Positions 1-5,771 of a DNA stretch of 5,771 bases are shown here, in pieces. Under the pieces are notes generated by a model that worked only from the letters and a program-made list of their open reading frames with translations, did no database searches and was not told the DNA's origin. Origin of the DNA: Gemmatimonadaceae bacterium (GTDB lineage: Bacteria; Gemmatimonadota; Gemmatimonadetes; Gemmatimonadales; Gemmatimonadaceae); NCBI GenBank assembly GCA_025453855.1, contig JALOPO010000164.1, forward strand, positions 1-5,771. Reading direction: 5' to 3'. The position numbers were made by a program, and so were the translations under genes. Within the stretch, counting starts at the first letter, position 1, and every line of letters begins with the position of its first letter.

Positions 1-1
1 G

Positions 2-995
2 CGGCTCCCTGCGCTGACGGTCCGCGATGCGCATCCCGCGGTTTACGCGCTGCGGGCGCGCAAGAGCGACGCCGAGCTCGCACTCGTGAAGCGGGCGGCC
101 GAGATCAGCGCCGCCGGCCACCTGGCGGCGATGCGCGTGCCGGCGCCGACGCGCGAGTACGAGCTGCAGGCCGCGCTCGAGGGCGAGTTCCTGCGGCAGG
201 GGGGCGCGCGCCCGGCATACGGGAGCATCGTCGGCGGCGCGATCCGCGGCACGCAGCTCCACTACATGCGCAACCGCGGCGCGCTGCAGACGGGCGACCT
301 GCCGCGGCGCGCTGCAGACGGGCGACCTGGTCGTCATCGACGCCGCCACCGAGTACGAGGGCTACGCCGCCGACGTGACGCGGACGATCCCGGTGGGTGG
401 GCGCTATCCGGCCGACGCGCGCCTCCTCTACCAGCTCGTCCTCGACGCGCAGCTCGCGGCCGAGCGCAACTCGAAGCCCGGCCTGAGCTCGATCGCCGCC
501 CTCGACTCGAGCGAGGCGGTGCGCGCACGCGGCCTGGCCGCCCTCGGCCTCATCGAGGGCATCGACGCGCAGCTCGACATGCCGTGGCGCACCGACTGCG
601 TGAACGCGCCCCGCTCGTGCCGCCAGGCGACGTTCTGGATGATCCACGGGATCAGCCACGGCCTCGGCCTCGAGGTGCACGACCCCGCGCAATTCTATGC
701 CGGCGACCGCACCTTCAAGGTCGGCGACGCCTTCGTGATCGAGCCCGGGCTCTACATCTCGCGCGAGATGCTCGACGCGCTCCCCGACACGCCGCGCAAC
801 CGTGCCTTCATCGCCAAGGTGCGACCGGCCGTCGAGCGCTTCCACGGCATGGGGGTGCGGATCGAGGATTCGTACATCGTGACCCCCGCCGGCGTCGAAC
901 GCGTGTCATCGCGGGCGCAGGGAACTGCAACTGCGGCAGCACGGAGGCGCGGAGAACGACCGGAGCACGGAGGGATGCCGGCGATGTCCGTGTAG
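2..995 (+). pseudogene. Aminopeptidase P-like M24 metallopeptidase, 5'-partial, frameshifted by a 28 bp duplication
   Basis: The gene starts left of the window and is read in two frames: frame of position 2 up to about 301, then the frame of position 330 to the TAG at 993-995. Removing one copy of the 28 bp tandem repeat at 274-329 joins the frames exactly and gives 321 residues, which is the catalytic 'pita-bread' domain of M24B Xaa-Pro aminopeptidases; these remove N-terminal residues before proline using two metal ions. Visible family motifs: AYGSIVGG, the LHY histidine (codon 260-262), metal ligands Asp in VIDAA (339-341), Asp in ADVTRT (372-374), the second His of HGISHGLGLEVHD (657-659), Glu in IEPGLYI (741-743) and Glu in RIEDSY (864-866). 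As written, the upstream frame runs on to 1042 as unrelated Arg-rich sequence and loses all five metal ligands, so the product should be inactive unless the duplication is an assembly error. The C-terminus after VERVSSRA is encoded by the repeat element starting at 925. Identification is firm; whether it is a true pseudogene is open. Confidence 0.85.
274..329. repeat. Exact 28 bp tandem duplication inside the M24 peptidase gene
   Basis: Positions 274-301 and 302-329 are identical, 28 of 28 bases, with no spacer. Each copy begins CCGCGGCGCGC and ends GGGCGACCTG. Since 28 is not a multiple of three, the second copy moves the reading frame by one base, which is exactly the shift needed to link the two halves of the peptidase. 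Deleting either copy restores the normal family sequence GDLVVIDAA. It may be a recent replication-slippage event or an assembly artefact; the perfect identity argues that it is young. Confidence 0.97.
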
Positions 996-1145
996 CACTC
1001 GGAACGCGATGTGCGTGCGGGGCCATCAAGAAAAGAAGTTGACGGGTCCCGATTGCATGCGACATCCCGTTCGCTGCATGGACGTCGCCGACGCACCCTC
1101 CGTGCTCCGGTCGTCCTTCGCGCCTCCGTGCTGCCGCAGTTGCAG
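925..1145. repeat. Dispersed long inverted-repeat element, copy A
   Basis: A roughly 221 bp imperfect palindrome with ends CTGCAACTGCGG (925 onward) and CCGCAGTTGCAG (ending 1145). The outer 50 bases (925-974) match the reverse complement of 1096-1145 at 48 of 50 positions by hand alignment. Weaker symmetry continues inward to about 1024/1060, leaving a short AT-richer centre near GAAAAGAAGTTGAC. The right part is about 84% identical to copy B near 5424-5539, and the left arm 925-974 is an exact inverted copy of 5490-5539. It holds no plausible gene. It lies between two convergent genes, overlaps the last codons of the M24 peptidase and ends 39 bases before the stop codon of the hydrolase. 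RNA from either strand could fold into a very long hairpin, so a role in transcript termination or 3'-end protection is possible. It resembles a MITE or REP-type non-autonomous element; no target-site duplication was seen. Confidence 0.88.
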
Positions 1146-1148
1146 GTA

Positions 1149-1171
1149 CGCACCAGCACCGCGCTGGTGCG
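1149..1171 (-). terminator. Hairpin just after the hydrolase stop codon, possible terminator
   Basis: CGCACCAGC (1149-1157) pairs perfectly with GCTGGTGCG (1163-1171) around a 5-base loop, giving a 9 bp GC-rich stem. On the minus strand it begins 13 bases past the hydrolase stop codon at 1185-1187. No T-run follows it, so it is not a classical intrinsic terminator; the long palindrome of repeat copy A comes immediately after and may contribute. The stem is clear; the function is inferred. Confidence 0.4.
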
Positions 1172-1184
1172 CGCTCGTGCGCGC

Positions 1185-2720
1185 TCAGGGGCCCCCGAAA
1201 CTGAACGGCCGCTGCCGCACGGGCACGGTGCCACCGGCCACGCGACCTCCCGCGAGGAACTCCGCGAGGCGCTCGGCGATGACTGGGTGCGAGAGCCAGA
1301 GCTCGTCGTCATGTCCCGCGCCGTCGAGGATGAGGTGCGTGGCATCCGTGAAGCCGCGCATCACTTCCTCCGCGTTCGACGGCGGCGTCCGGCCGTCCAT
1401 CGTCCCGCTCACGAAGAATGTCGGGACGCGCGTGCGCACCGGTGCACGGAAGGCGTCGCCGAGGTCGCGGATGCCGAGGCCCGCGCCGATGCCGGGCCAC
1501 GGGAAGTTCAGCGCGTCACCGACGAGGCTTGCCTGCGCCTCACGTGCGACGAGTGCGAGGCGTGCGGCGGTCGCACCCGATGCGACGTCCATCGCGAGCG
1601 GCATCGCGGCGAGACGCGGGACGTCGACCTTCACGCGCCGCGCGAACGGCGCGAGCAGTCGCGGATCACCGGACTCGAACAGCAGCGCCAGGGCCGGCAG
1701 CCGCACTGCCGACTGGCTCTGCCCCAGCATCCCCGCCACGAGGAGCTGCACGTCGAAGCGCCCGAGCACGACGGTCGTGCTGTCGCCAGCCGGTCCGGCG
1801 ACGCGCACGTGCAGCGGCGACCGATCGAGCGCAGCGAAGGTGCGCGCGAGCGAGGCCCGCACCGACGGGATCCGCTGCCGGGCGACCGTGTCGGCGGCGA
1901 GGCGTGCATCCAGGCGCGCGAGGATGCTGTCGGCCGCGAGTGGTCGCTTGATCGTGTGATCGGGTCCTTCGGTGCCCATGAGCACCGCGCGTTGGACCTG
2001 CGCACCGTGCAGCCGCAGCGTCGTCAGCGCCAGGTGCGTGCCATAGCTCATCCCCCACAGCGAGATGGTCCGGAGTCCGAGCGCGCGCCGCAGTGCATCG
2101 ATGTCGTGCGCGCTCTGCACGGTGGTGAAGGCATCGAGGTCGACGCCCTGTGCGCGCCACCAGGCCACGCAGCGTTCCGCCTCCGCGCGCATCGCCGCCA
2201 GGGCGCGCGCCTCGGTGACGAGTGAGTCGAGCGGGAGCTCCATGCGGCCCTGCGGCGGACAGGGCGGCGCACCGTCGGAGCGCCCCGTGCCGCGCTGGTC
2301 GAGGAGGATGAGATCCGCGTGCGCGCGCACCGCGTCGAACACCGGCCATCGTGCACCGCGCGCCGTCTCGATCCCCGATCCGCCAGGTCCGCCGGCCAGA
2401 TAGAGCACCGGCGCCACTCCGGCGCGCGGCGCGCGAGCGGGAAGCCGCACGAAGCGGAGCGCGAGCGTCGGCGACGCCGGGTCATCGTGCCGGCGTCGCA
2501 CCTGCAGCGTGCCGAGTTCGCCGACGATCGAGTCGCCGCTACGCGTGACGAAGGTGTACGGCTCGATGCGGAGCACGGACGAATCCGCCGCGGGGTGCGC
2601 GGCGAGCGGACGCAGGCCGCAGATGACGAGCGTCACGAGGGCGGCGATTCGCGTGGTGCGGCGCGGCGCGGCGTGATCGGGCGCGCCCGCGGCACGCGGG
2701 ATGAGGATGGATCGAGGCAT
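1185..2720 (-). CDS. Secreted alpha/beta fold hydrolase (peptidase S33 / TAP-like type)
   Basis: A 511-residue serine hydrolase. After a basic N-terminus (residues 1-24), a hydrophobic stretch IAALVTLVICGL (25-36) and small residues near PLAAHPA look like a signal peptide, so it probably acts in the periplasm or is membrane-attached. The alpha/beta hydrolase core shows the oxyanion loop AGGPGGSG (109-116), DQRGTGRS (141-148), the nucleophile elbow GMSYG with Ser225, the acid Asp442 in GTMDGRTPP, and the catalytic His470 in GAGHDDE. Spacing with a large helical cap between residues 250 and 400 fits the proline iminopeptidase / tripeptidyl aminopeptidase (S33) group, which cleaves N-terminal residues from short peptides; the substrate cannot be read from the sequence. 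The start is the ATG at 2718-2720, which is followed by the signal peptide; the frame stays open to 3113, but that extension is Arg-rich and runs antisense to the kinase. No good Shine-Dalgarno precedes it. It is divergent from the kinase and convergent with the M24 peptidase. Confidence 0.9.
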   Translation of the reverse strand: MPRSILIPRAAGAPDHAAPRRTTRIAALVTLVICGLRPLAAHPAADSSVLRIEPYTFVTRSGDSIVGELGTLQVRRRHDDPASPTLALRFVRLPARAPRAGVAPVLYLAGGPGGSGIETARGARWPVFDAVRAHADLILLDQRGTGRSDGAPPCPPQGRMELPLDSLVTEARALAAMRAEAERCVAWWRAQGVDLDAFTTVQSAHDIDALRRALGLRTISLWGMSYGTHLALTTLRLHGAQVQRAVLMGTEGPDHTIKRPLAADSILARLDARLAADTVARQRIPSVRASLARTFAALDRSPLHVRVAGPAGDSTTVVLGRFDVQLLVAGMLGQSQSAVRLPALALLFESGDPRLLAPFARRVKVDVPRLAAMPLAMDVASGATAARLALVAREAQASLVGDALNFPWPGIGAGLGIRDLGDAFRAPVRTRVPTFFVSGTMDGRTPPSNAEEVMRGFTDATHLILDGAGHDDELWLSHPVIAERLAEFLAGGRVAGGTVPVRQRPFSFGGP

Positions 2721-2727
2721 GGCCGAG

Positions 2728-2733
2728 GTTATG
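2728..2733 (-). promoter_or_regulatory. Candidate -10 element for the hydrolase (weak)
   Basis: On the minus strand CATAAC lies 7 bases before the hydrolase ATG. It matches four of six bases of TATAAT, and the ATG has no clear Shine-Dalgarno, so the spacing would suit a leaderless or near-leaderless transcript. No convincing -35 box is present at the usual distance. In DNA this GC-rich such a match can occur by chance. Confidence 0.22.
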
Positions 2734-2816
2734 CGCCGCCATCCACGCCGACGCGGCGTGCCCGTTGAACGGCACCTCCGCTCGCCCAGCGGCACGCGCG
2801 GTGCACCGCGAGCGCC

Positions 2817-2825
2817 TACGTTCCG
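2817..2825 (+). promoter_or_regulatory. Candidate -10 / LytTR half-site at the kinase start (weak)
   Basis: TACGTTCCG lies just before the chosen kinase ATG at 2828. TACGTT fits the TAnnnT pattern of a -10 element and leaves 5 bases to the ATG, as in leaderless transcripts. The same nine bases match eight positions of the half-site pattern reported for LytTR-type regulators ([TA][AC][CA]GTTN[AG][TG]). A weaker match, CCCGTTGAA, lies at 2761-2769, but the 56-base offset is not the usual one of about 21. Regulation by the operon's own LytTR protein is therefore only a suggestion. Confidence 0.2.
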
Positions 2826-2827
2826 GC

Positions 2828-4627
2828 ATGTCGACGCTGCGTCGCATCCCGGCCGCGCCTCTCCTCGCCTTCGCCGTGGCGCTCGCGCTCCTGCTGGGCG
2901 CCGCATGGGCCCTCTTGCGCGGTCCGGCCGCGACGTACGGCGGCGACATCGAGATGCGCCTCGATGCGGCCGGCCGCGCGGGGCGGTGGGTGCCGTTCGA
3001 CGGCATGGCGCTGGCACGGCATCGCGGCACCTTCGGCCTTCGTGCCATCGTCGACCTGCCGTGGCGTACCGCCGATGCCCCGCTGGGCATCGTGCTCTCG
3101 GTCCGCGCCGCATTCGCGGTCGCCTGGGACGGCGTCCCCCTCGGCGCCAACGGCGTCCCGGCCGCGAGTGCCGCCGCCGAGCGCCCGGGCCGCATCGACT
3201 GGCTCGCCCCGCTCCCGGCGGCGCAGGCGACGCCCGGCACGCATCGCGTCACGGTGGAGGCGTCGCACTGGTCCACCGCGCCGCAGGCCCGTCACGCCGA
3301 CGTGTGGATCATGGTCGCCCCGCTCGACCGCCTCGTCGCATGGCAGGCGCGTGCATGGATCCTCCCCGCGCTCGTCACGGGCTGCACCCTCGTGGCCGCG
3401 ATCTACGTGTTGCTGGTGATGCAACGCATGGGACGTGGCTCCGGTGGCACGCTCCTGCTCGCGCTCTGCGCGATCGGGATCGCCCTCCCCATCGTGGAAT
3501 CGTGGCGCAGCCTCGCAGGCTACACCTATCCATGGCATCTCGCGCGACTGCACGCGATCCGTGTGCTCACCGCGGCGCTCGCGATCGCGCTGCCGTGGTA
3601 CCTGTGGATGCGCTTCGCACTTCCCATGCACGGGCGCTGGTGGCGCGCCGCCCGGTGGAGCTGGGTGGTGTTGATCGCGGGCATCACGCTCGGCGTGGGC
3701 GCCAGCGACGTGGCGACCATCGCGCTCCACCTCGTCGCGCTCGTCGCCGGCATCGCCATCGTGACCGCGGCCATGCAACGGCGGAGCACGCCAGGCGACC
3801 GCGACGCGCCGTTCGTCCTCGTCGCGCTCGGGGCCGCACTGGCTGCCGCGCTGCGTGCTCCTTACGCGTACGCCGATGGACTGTACACCGTGGCGCTCGC
3901 CGCCCTGCTCTGCCTCGTGCTTCTCGGGCACGCGGACGCGCTGCGCACGCGCGCCGTGCAGGCCGACGCGCTTGCGGCATCGCGTGAGCGGCTGCGTGCC
4001 ACACTCCTCCGACAGAGCATCCATCCGCACTGGCTCATGAACACGCTCACCTCGCTGCAGGAGCTGTTGGAGCGTGATCCGCCGCAGGCGAGCCGCATGC
4101 TGTCGCTCCTGGGCGACGAGTTCCGGCTGGTGCGACGCGCCAGCGATCGGGCGCTCGTCCCCCTGGCCGACGAGATCGCGCGCTGCCGCACGCACCTCGC
4201 CATCGTGGGGCTCGCGCATCGTCGCACGCTCGACCTGGTGCTCGACGACCCGCAGCGGCTCGCGGACGACGCGTCGGTGATGATCCCGCCGGGCGTGCTG
4301 CACACGATCGTCGAGAACGCGCTCACGCACGGCGCGGTGCACGCCCTCACCACGCGCGATCGCACGTCCGGCACCGAGGGCTCGCCCCTCGTCACGCTCG
4401 CCGTGCGCGCGACCGGCGCCGAGCTCTCGCTCCGCACGGACGTGCCGGCACGCGATGGCGCCGCGGCGCGCACGATCGTCCCCGGCACCGGGACGCGCTT
4501 CGTGCAGGCGAGCCTCGAGGACGCATTCCCCGGCCGCTGGCGCTTCAACCACGGCGCCACGGCCACGCACTGGTCGACAGAACTCGTCTTCCCGCGCACC
4601 CGCGCCGAGGTGGCGTGCGCCTCCTGA
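2828..4627 (+). CDS. LytS/YehU-family sensor histidine kinase with 7TM-DISM-like sensor
   Basis: A 599-residue membrane kinase. Residues 9-29 form an N-terminal signal anchor. Residues about 38-168 form an extracytoplasmic beta-rich domain with AWDGVPLGANG, as in 7TMR-DISM jelly-roll sensor domains that bind small ligands such as carbohydrates. Seven hydrophobic segments follow, roughly 177-198, 206-224, 242-264, 277-291, 294-315, 328-342 and 351-367. A short coiled linker (about 368-395) leads to the His_kinase domain with the phosphoacceptor region SIHPHWLMNTL, likely His401, and the N-box VENALTHG (Asn497). The glycine box is reduced to PGTGTRF (552-558), and the family's usual NPHF reads HPHW. 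It should sense an external signal, autophosphorylate and pass phosphate to the regulator encoded next. The ATG at 2828 is chosen because the signal anchor follows it directly; an in-frame TTG at 2765 would add 21 residues without hydrophobic character. The gene overlaps the regulator by 13 bp. Confidence 0.9.
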   Translation: MSTLRRIPAAPLLAFAVALALLLGAAWALLRGPAATYGGDIEMRLDAAGRAGRWVPFDGMALARHRGTFGLRAIVDLPWRTADAPLGIVLSVRAAFAVAWDGVPLGANGVPAASAAAERPGRIDWLAPLPAAQATPGTHRVTVEASHWSTAPQARHADVWIMVAPLDRLVAWQARAWILPALVTGCTLVAAIYVLLVMQRMGRGSGGTLLLALCAIGIALPIVESWRSLAGYTYPWHLARLHAIRVLTAALAIALPWYLWMRFALPMHGRWWRAARWSWVVLIAGITLGVGASDVATIALHLVALVAGIAIVTAAMQRRSTPGDRDAPFVLVALGAALAAALRAPYAYADGLYTVALAALLCLVLLGHADALRTRAVQADALAASRERLRATLLRQSIHPHWLMNTLTSLQELLERDPPQASRMLSLLGDEFRLVRRASDRALVPLADEIARCRTHLAIVGLAHRRTLDLVLDDPQRLADDASVMIPPGVLHTIVENALTHGAVHALTTRDRTSGTEGSPLVTLAVRATGAELSLRTDVPARDGAAARTIVPGTGTRFVQASLEDAFPGRWRFNHGATATHWSTELVFPRTRAEVACAS

Positions 4628-5310
4628 TCGTCGAGGACGAGCCGCTGGTCCGCGAGCGGCTCGCGCGACTGTGCCGCGAGCATCTCGGCGCCACCGCGGT
4701 GATTGCGACCGCCTCGGACCTCGACGATGCCGACGACGCGCTCCGCTCGCGTCCCATCGACGTGCTGCTCCTCGATCTCAACCTCGGCGGCGCCGACGGC
4801 TTCGCTCTCCTGCGGCGGACGGCCGCGGCGGCCTTCCACACGATCGTCGTCTCGGCCCATGCCGAGCGCGCGCTCGAGGCGTTCGCGCTCGGCGTTCTCG
4901 ACTTCGTCCCCAAGCCGTTCGACGCCCGACGCCTCGCGCGTGCGCTCGATCGCGGCCGACACGCGGCGCGCACCGAAGGGCGCAGCACGACCCACCTCGG
5001 CGTCTGGCGCCCGCATGGCGTCGCCCTCGTCGCCGTGGGCGACGTGCGCCGCCTCGAGGCCGACGGCGACTACACCCGGCTACATCTCGCCGATGGTCGG
5101 CGCGAGCTCCACGACAAGAACCTCACGCGCCTGCTCGAGGTCCTGCCGCCGACGTTCGTGCGCATCCACCGCTCGCACGCCATCCCGCTCGATCGCATCG
5201 TCCGCCTCACCTCGGCCGGCGGCGGCCAGCACACCGTCCTCCTCGACGACGGCACCGAGCTCCCCGTGGCCCGCGCCCGCATCGCCGAGCTCCGGGCGCG
5301 GCTCGCCTGA
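4615..5310 (+). CDS. LytTR-family response regulator
   Basis: A 231-residue two-domain regulator. The receiver domain (1 to about 118) shows the acidic pair Glu7-Asp8 in IVEDEP, the phosphoacceptor Asp54 in LLLDLNLGGADG, Ser80 in VVSAH and Lys100 in FVPKPF. The LytTR DNA-binding domain (about 128-231) carries the family signature: VRRLEADGDYTRLHL, then FVRIHRSHAIPLDRI, then the closing ELPVARARIAEL. Proteins of this type dimerise on phosphorylation and bind direct-repeat sites upstream of target genes. The start is GTG at 4615, with GAGG at 4607-4610 as ribosome binding site; it gives the canonical beginning MRLLIVEDEP. The start lies inside the kinase gene (13 bp overlap), so translation is probably coupled and the pair forms one operon. 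The nearest possible targets are its own operon and the divergent hydrolase. Length and motifs are typical for the family. Confidence 0.95.
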   Translation: MRLLIVEDEPLVRERLARLCREHLGATAVIATASDLDDADDALRSRPIDVLLLDLNLGGADGFALLRRTAAAAFHTIVVSAHAERALEAFALGVLDFVPKPFDARRLARALDRGRHAARTEGRSTTHLGVWRPHGVALVAVGDVRRLEADGDYTRLHLADGRRELHDKNLTRLLEVLPPTFVRIHRSHAIPLDRIVRLTSAGGGQHTVLLDDGTELPVARARIAELRARLA

Positions 5311-5335
5311 CGCACGTTGAGGAGGACGTGGGGAA

Positions 5336-5539
5336 CGGCAACCGCGTCAGCACGGAGCCGCGGAGTGCTGCCGGAGGATGGAGGCCTTGCATACGGAGGC
5401 TGTCGCACATGCGGGACTGATCAGACAAGATGTTGATTGATCCCAATTGCACACGAAATCCCGTCCGCTACACGGACATGGCTGGCACACCCTCCGTGCT
5501 CCGGTCGTTCTCCGCGCCTCCGTGCTGCCGCAGTTGCAG
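5336..5539. repeat. Dispersed long inverted-repeat element, copy B
   Basis: About 204 bp, second copy of the element at 925-1145. The right arm 5490-5539 (ending CCGCAGTTGCAG) is the exact reverse complement of 925-974 and differs from 1096-1145 at two of 50 positions. Similarity to copy A continues without gaps through the centre to about 5424, at about 84% identity, mostly transitions. The left arm (5336 to about 5385) is eroded: CAGCACGGAG and CGCGGAG persist, but roughly a quarter of the outer positions differ. It sits between the response regulator stop (5310) and the convergent gene ending at 5565 and fills nearly the whole gap. No protein-coding content is supported. As in copy A, transcripts from both sides would enter a long potential hairpin. 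Confidence 0.85.
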
Positions 5540-5564
5540 CTCCCGCGCACGCCGCCGCCCCGCA

Positions 5565-5771
5565 TCACCGCACCAGCAGGATCCGCTGGTTCACCGGGTA
5601 GAGCCACTCCACGCCGCGCGCCGTCACGATGGCGTCGTCCTCGAGCGGGATGCGCACCTTCGCCCCGCCCCACTCCGGCGCCGGGGTCCAGGCGAAGAGT
5701 TCGATCGAGAAGGGGTTGAACGGCTTGATCGGGAAGGTCAGCTGGCGCGGGTTGAACCAGGCGATGCTCGG
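5565..5771 (-). CDS. C-terminal part of a probable M24-like metallopeptidase (partial)
   Basis: The last 68 codons of a minus-strand gene that begins beyond the window; stop TGA is at 5565-5567. The visible sequence contains FSIELFAWTPAPEWGG followed by VRIPLEDDAIVT and ends with WLYPVNQRILLVR. The pair 'SIEL...VRIPLEDDAIVT' resembles the last two metal-ligand blocks of M24 (pita-bread) enzymes, where one Glu follows an Ile in 'xIEP/xIEL' and the other precedes acidic residues in 'RIEDD'; the 'PEWGG...' spacer is recalled from Xaa-Pro peptidase-like members. If so, it would be a second metallopeptidase of the same broad family as the broken gene at the other end. The fragment is short, so other beta-rich enzymes cannot be ruled out. 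The reading frame and stop are clear; the family assignment is moderate. Confidence 0.6.
   Translation of the reverse strand, partial: PSIAWFNPRQLTFPIKPFNPFSIELFAWTPAPEWGGAKVRIPLEDDAIVTARGVEWLYPVNQRILLVR

Noticed and set aside
925..1145. Insertion sequence or CRISPR array explanation for the repeats
   Set aside because: No transposase frame, no target-site duplication and no regular repeat-spacer pattern; there are only two dispersed palindromic copies in the window.
1011..2225. 404-residue plus-strand frame opposite the hydrolase
   Set aside because: Low-complexity Arg/His-rich translation that begins inside the repeat element; the opposite strand encodes a hydrolase with a full catalytic triad.
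2640..2665. Twin-arginine signal in the hydrolase N-terminus (RRTTRIAAL)
   Set aside because: An Arg pair precedes the hydrophobic stretch, but the hydrophobic residues expected at +2/+3 are Thr and Arg, so the Tat motif is not met. LVIC also fails as a lipobox because Ile precedes Cys.
2765..2827. TTG start at 2765 for the kinase
   Set aside because: Adds 21 residues with no hydrophobic or conserved content; the ATG at 2828 is directly followed by the signal anchor.
2721..3113. 131-residue N-terminal extension of the hydrolase frame
   Set aside because: Arg/Pro-rich, antisense to the kinase gene, and would place the signal peptide in the protein interior. The ATG at 2718-2720 is the sensible start.
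2816..4570. 584-residue open frame on the minus strand opposite the kinase
   Set aside because: Rich in Arg, Glu and His with no recognisable fold or motifs. It is the antisense shadow of a well-supported kinase gene in high-GC DNA.
5313..5330. Hairpin CACGT / ACGTG just after the response regulator stop
   Set aside because: Only a 5 bp stem with an 8-base loop and no T-run; too weak to call a terminator, and the adjacent repeat copy B offers a stronger structure.

Overview
The window is very GC-rich, fully coding-style DNA with strong third-position G/C bias. It has long convergent and divergent gene blocks and two copies of a dispersed inverted-repeat element. Protein style (an M24B peptidase, a secreted S33-type alpha/beta hydrolase, and a 7TM LytS-type kinase with a LytTR regulator) and base composition fit a Gemmatimonadota-like environmental bacterium. 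That taxonomic guess is inference from style, not from a marker gene.

Layout: (1) 2-995, plus strand: the 3' part of an aminopeptidase P-like M24 metallopeptidase. It is broken by an exact 28 bp tandem duplication (274-301 / 302-329) that shifts the frame, and its 3' end reads into a repeat element. (2) 925-1145: repeat copy A, a roughly 220 bp imperfect palindrome. (3) 1185-2720, minus strand: a secreted or membrane-anchored alpha/beta hydrolase with a complete Ser/Asp/His triad. (4) 2721-2827: a 107 bp divergent intergenic region. (5) 2828-4627 and 4615-5310, plus strand: a two-gene operon of a 7TM-sensor LytS-type histidine kinase and a LytTR response regulator, overlapping by 13 bp. (6) 5336-5539: repeat copy B. 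(7) 5565 to the window end, minus strand: the C-terminal 68 residues of a second protein, probably also M24-like.

How it works together: the kinase and regulator form a complete signalling pair (sensor domain, seven predicted transmembrane helices, phosphoacceptor His, receiver Asp, LytTR DNA-binding domain). The divergently transcribed hydrolase shares their promoter region and is the nearest candidate target. The two repeat copies sit exactly in the two convergent intergenic gaps of the window, where long hairpins could act at mRNA 3' ends. No RNA gene, CRISPR array, transposase or phage gene was seen. The most notable points are the frameshifting 28 bp duplication, the convergent-gap palindromic repeat family, and the repeat supplying the C-terminus and stop codon of the peptidase.
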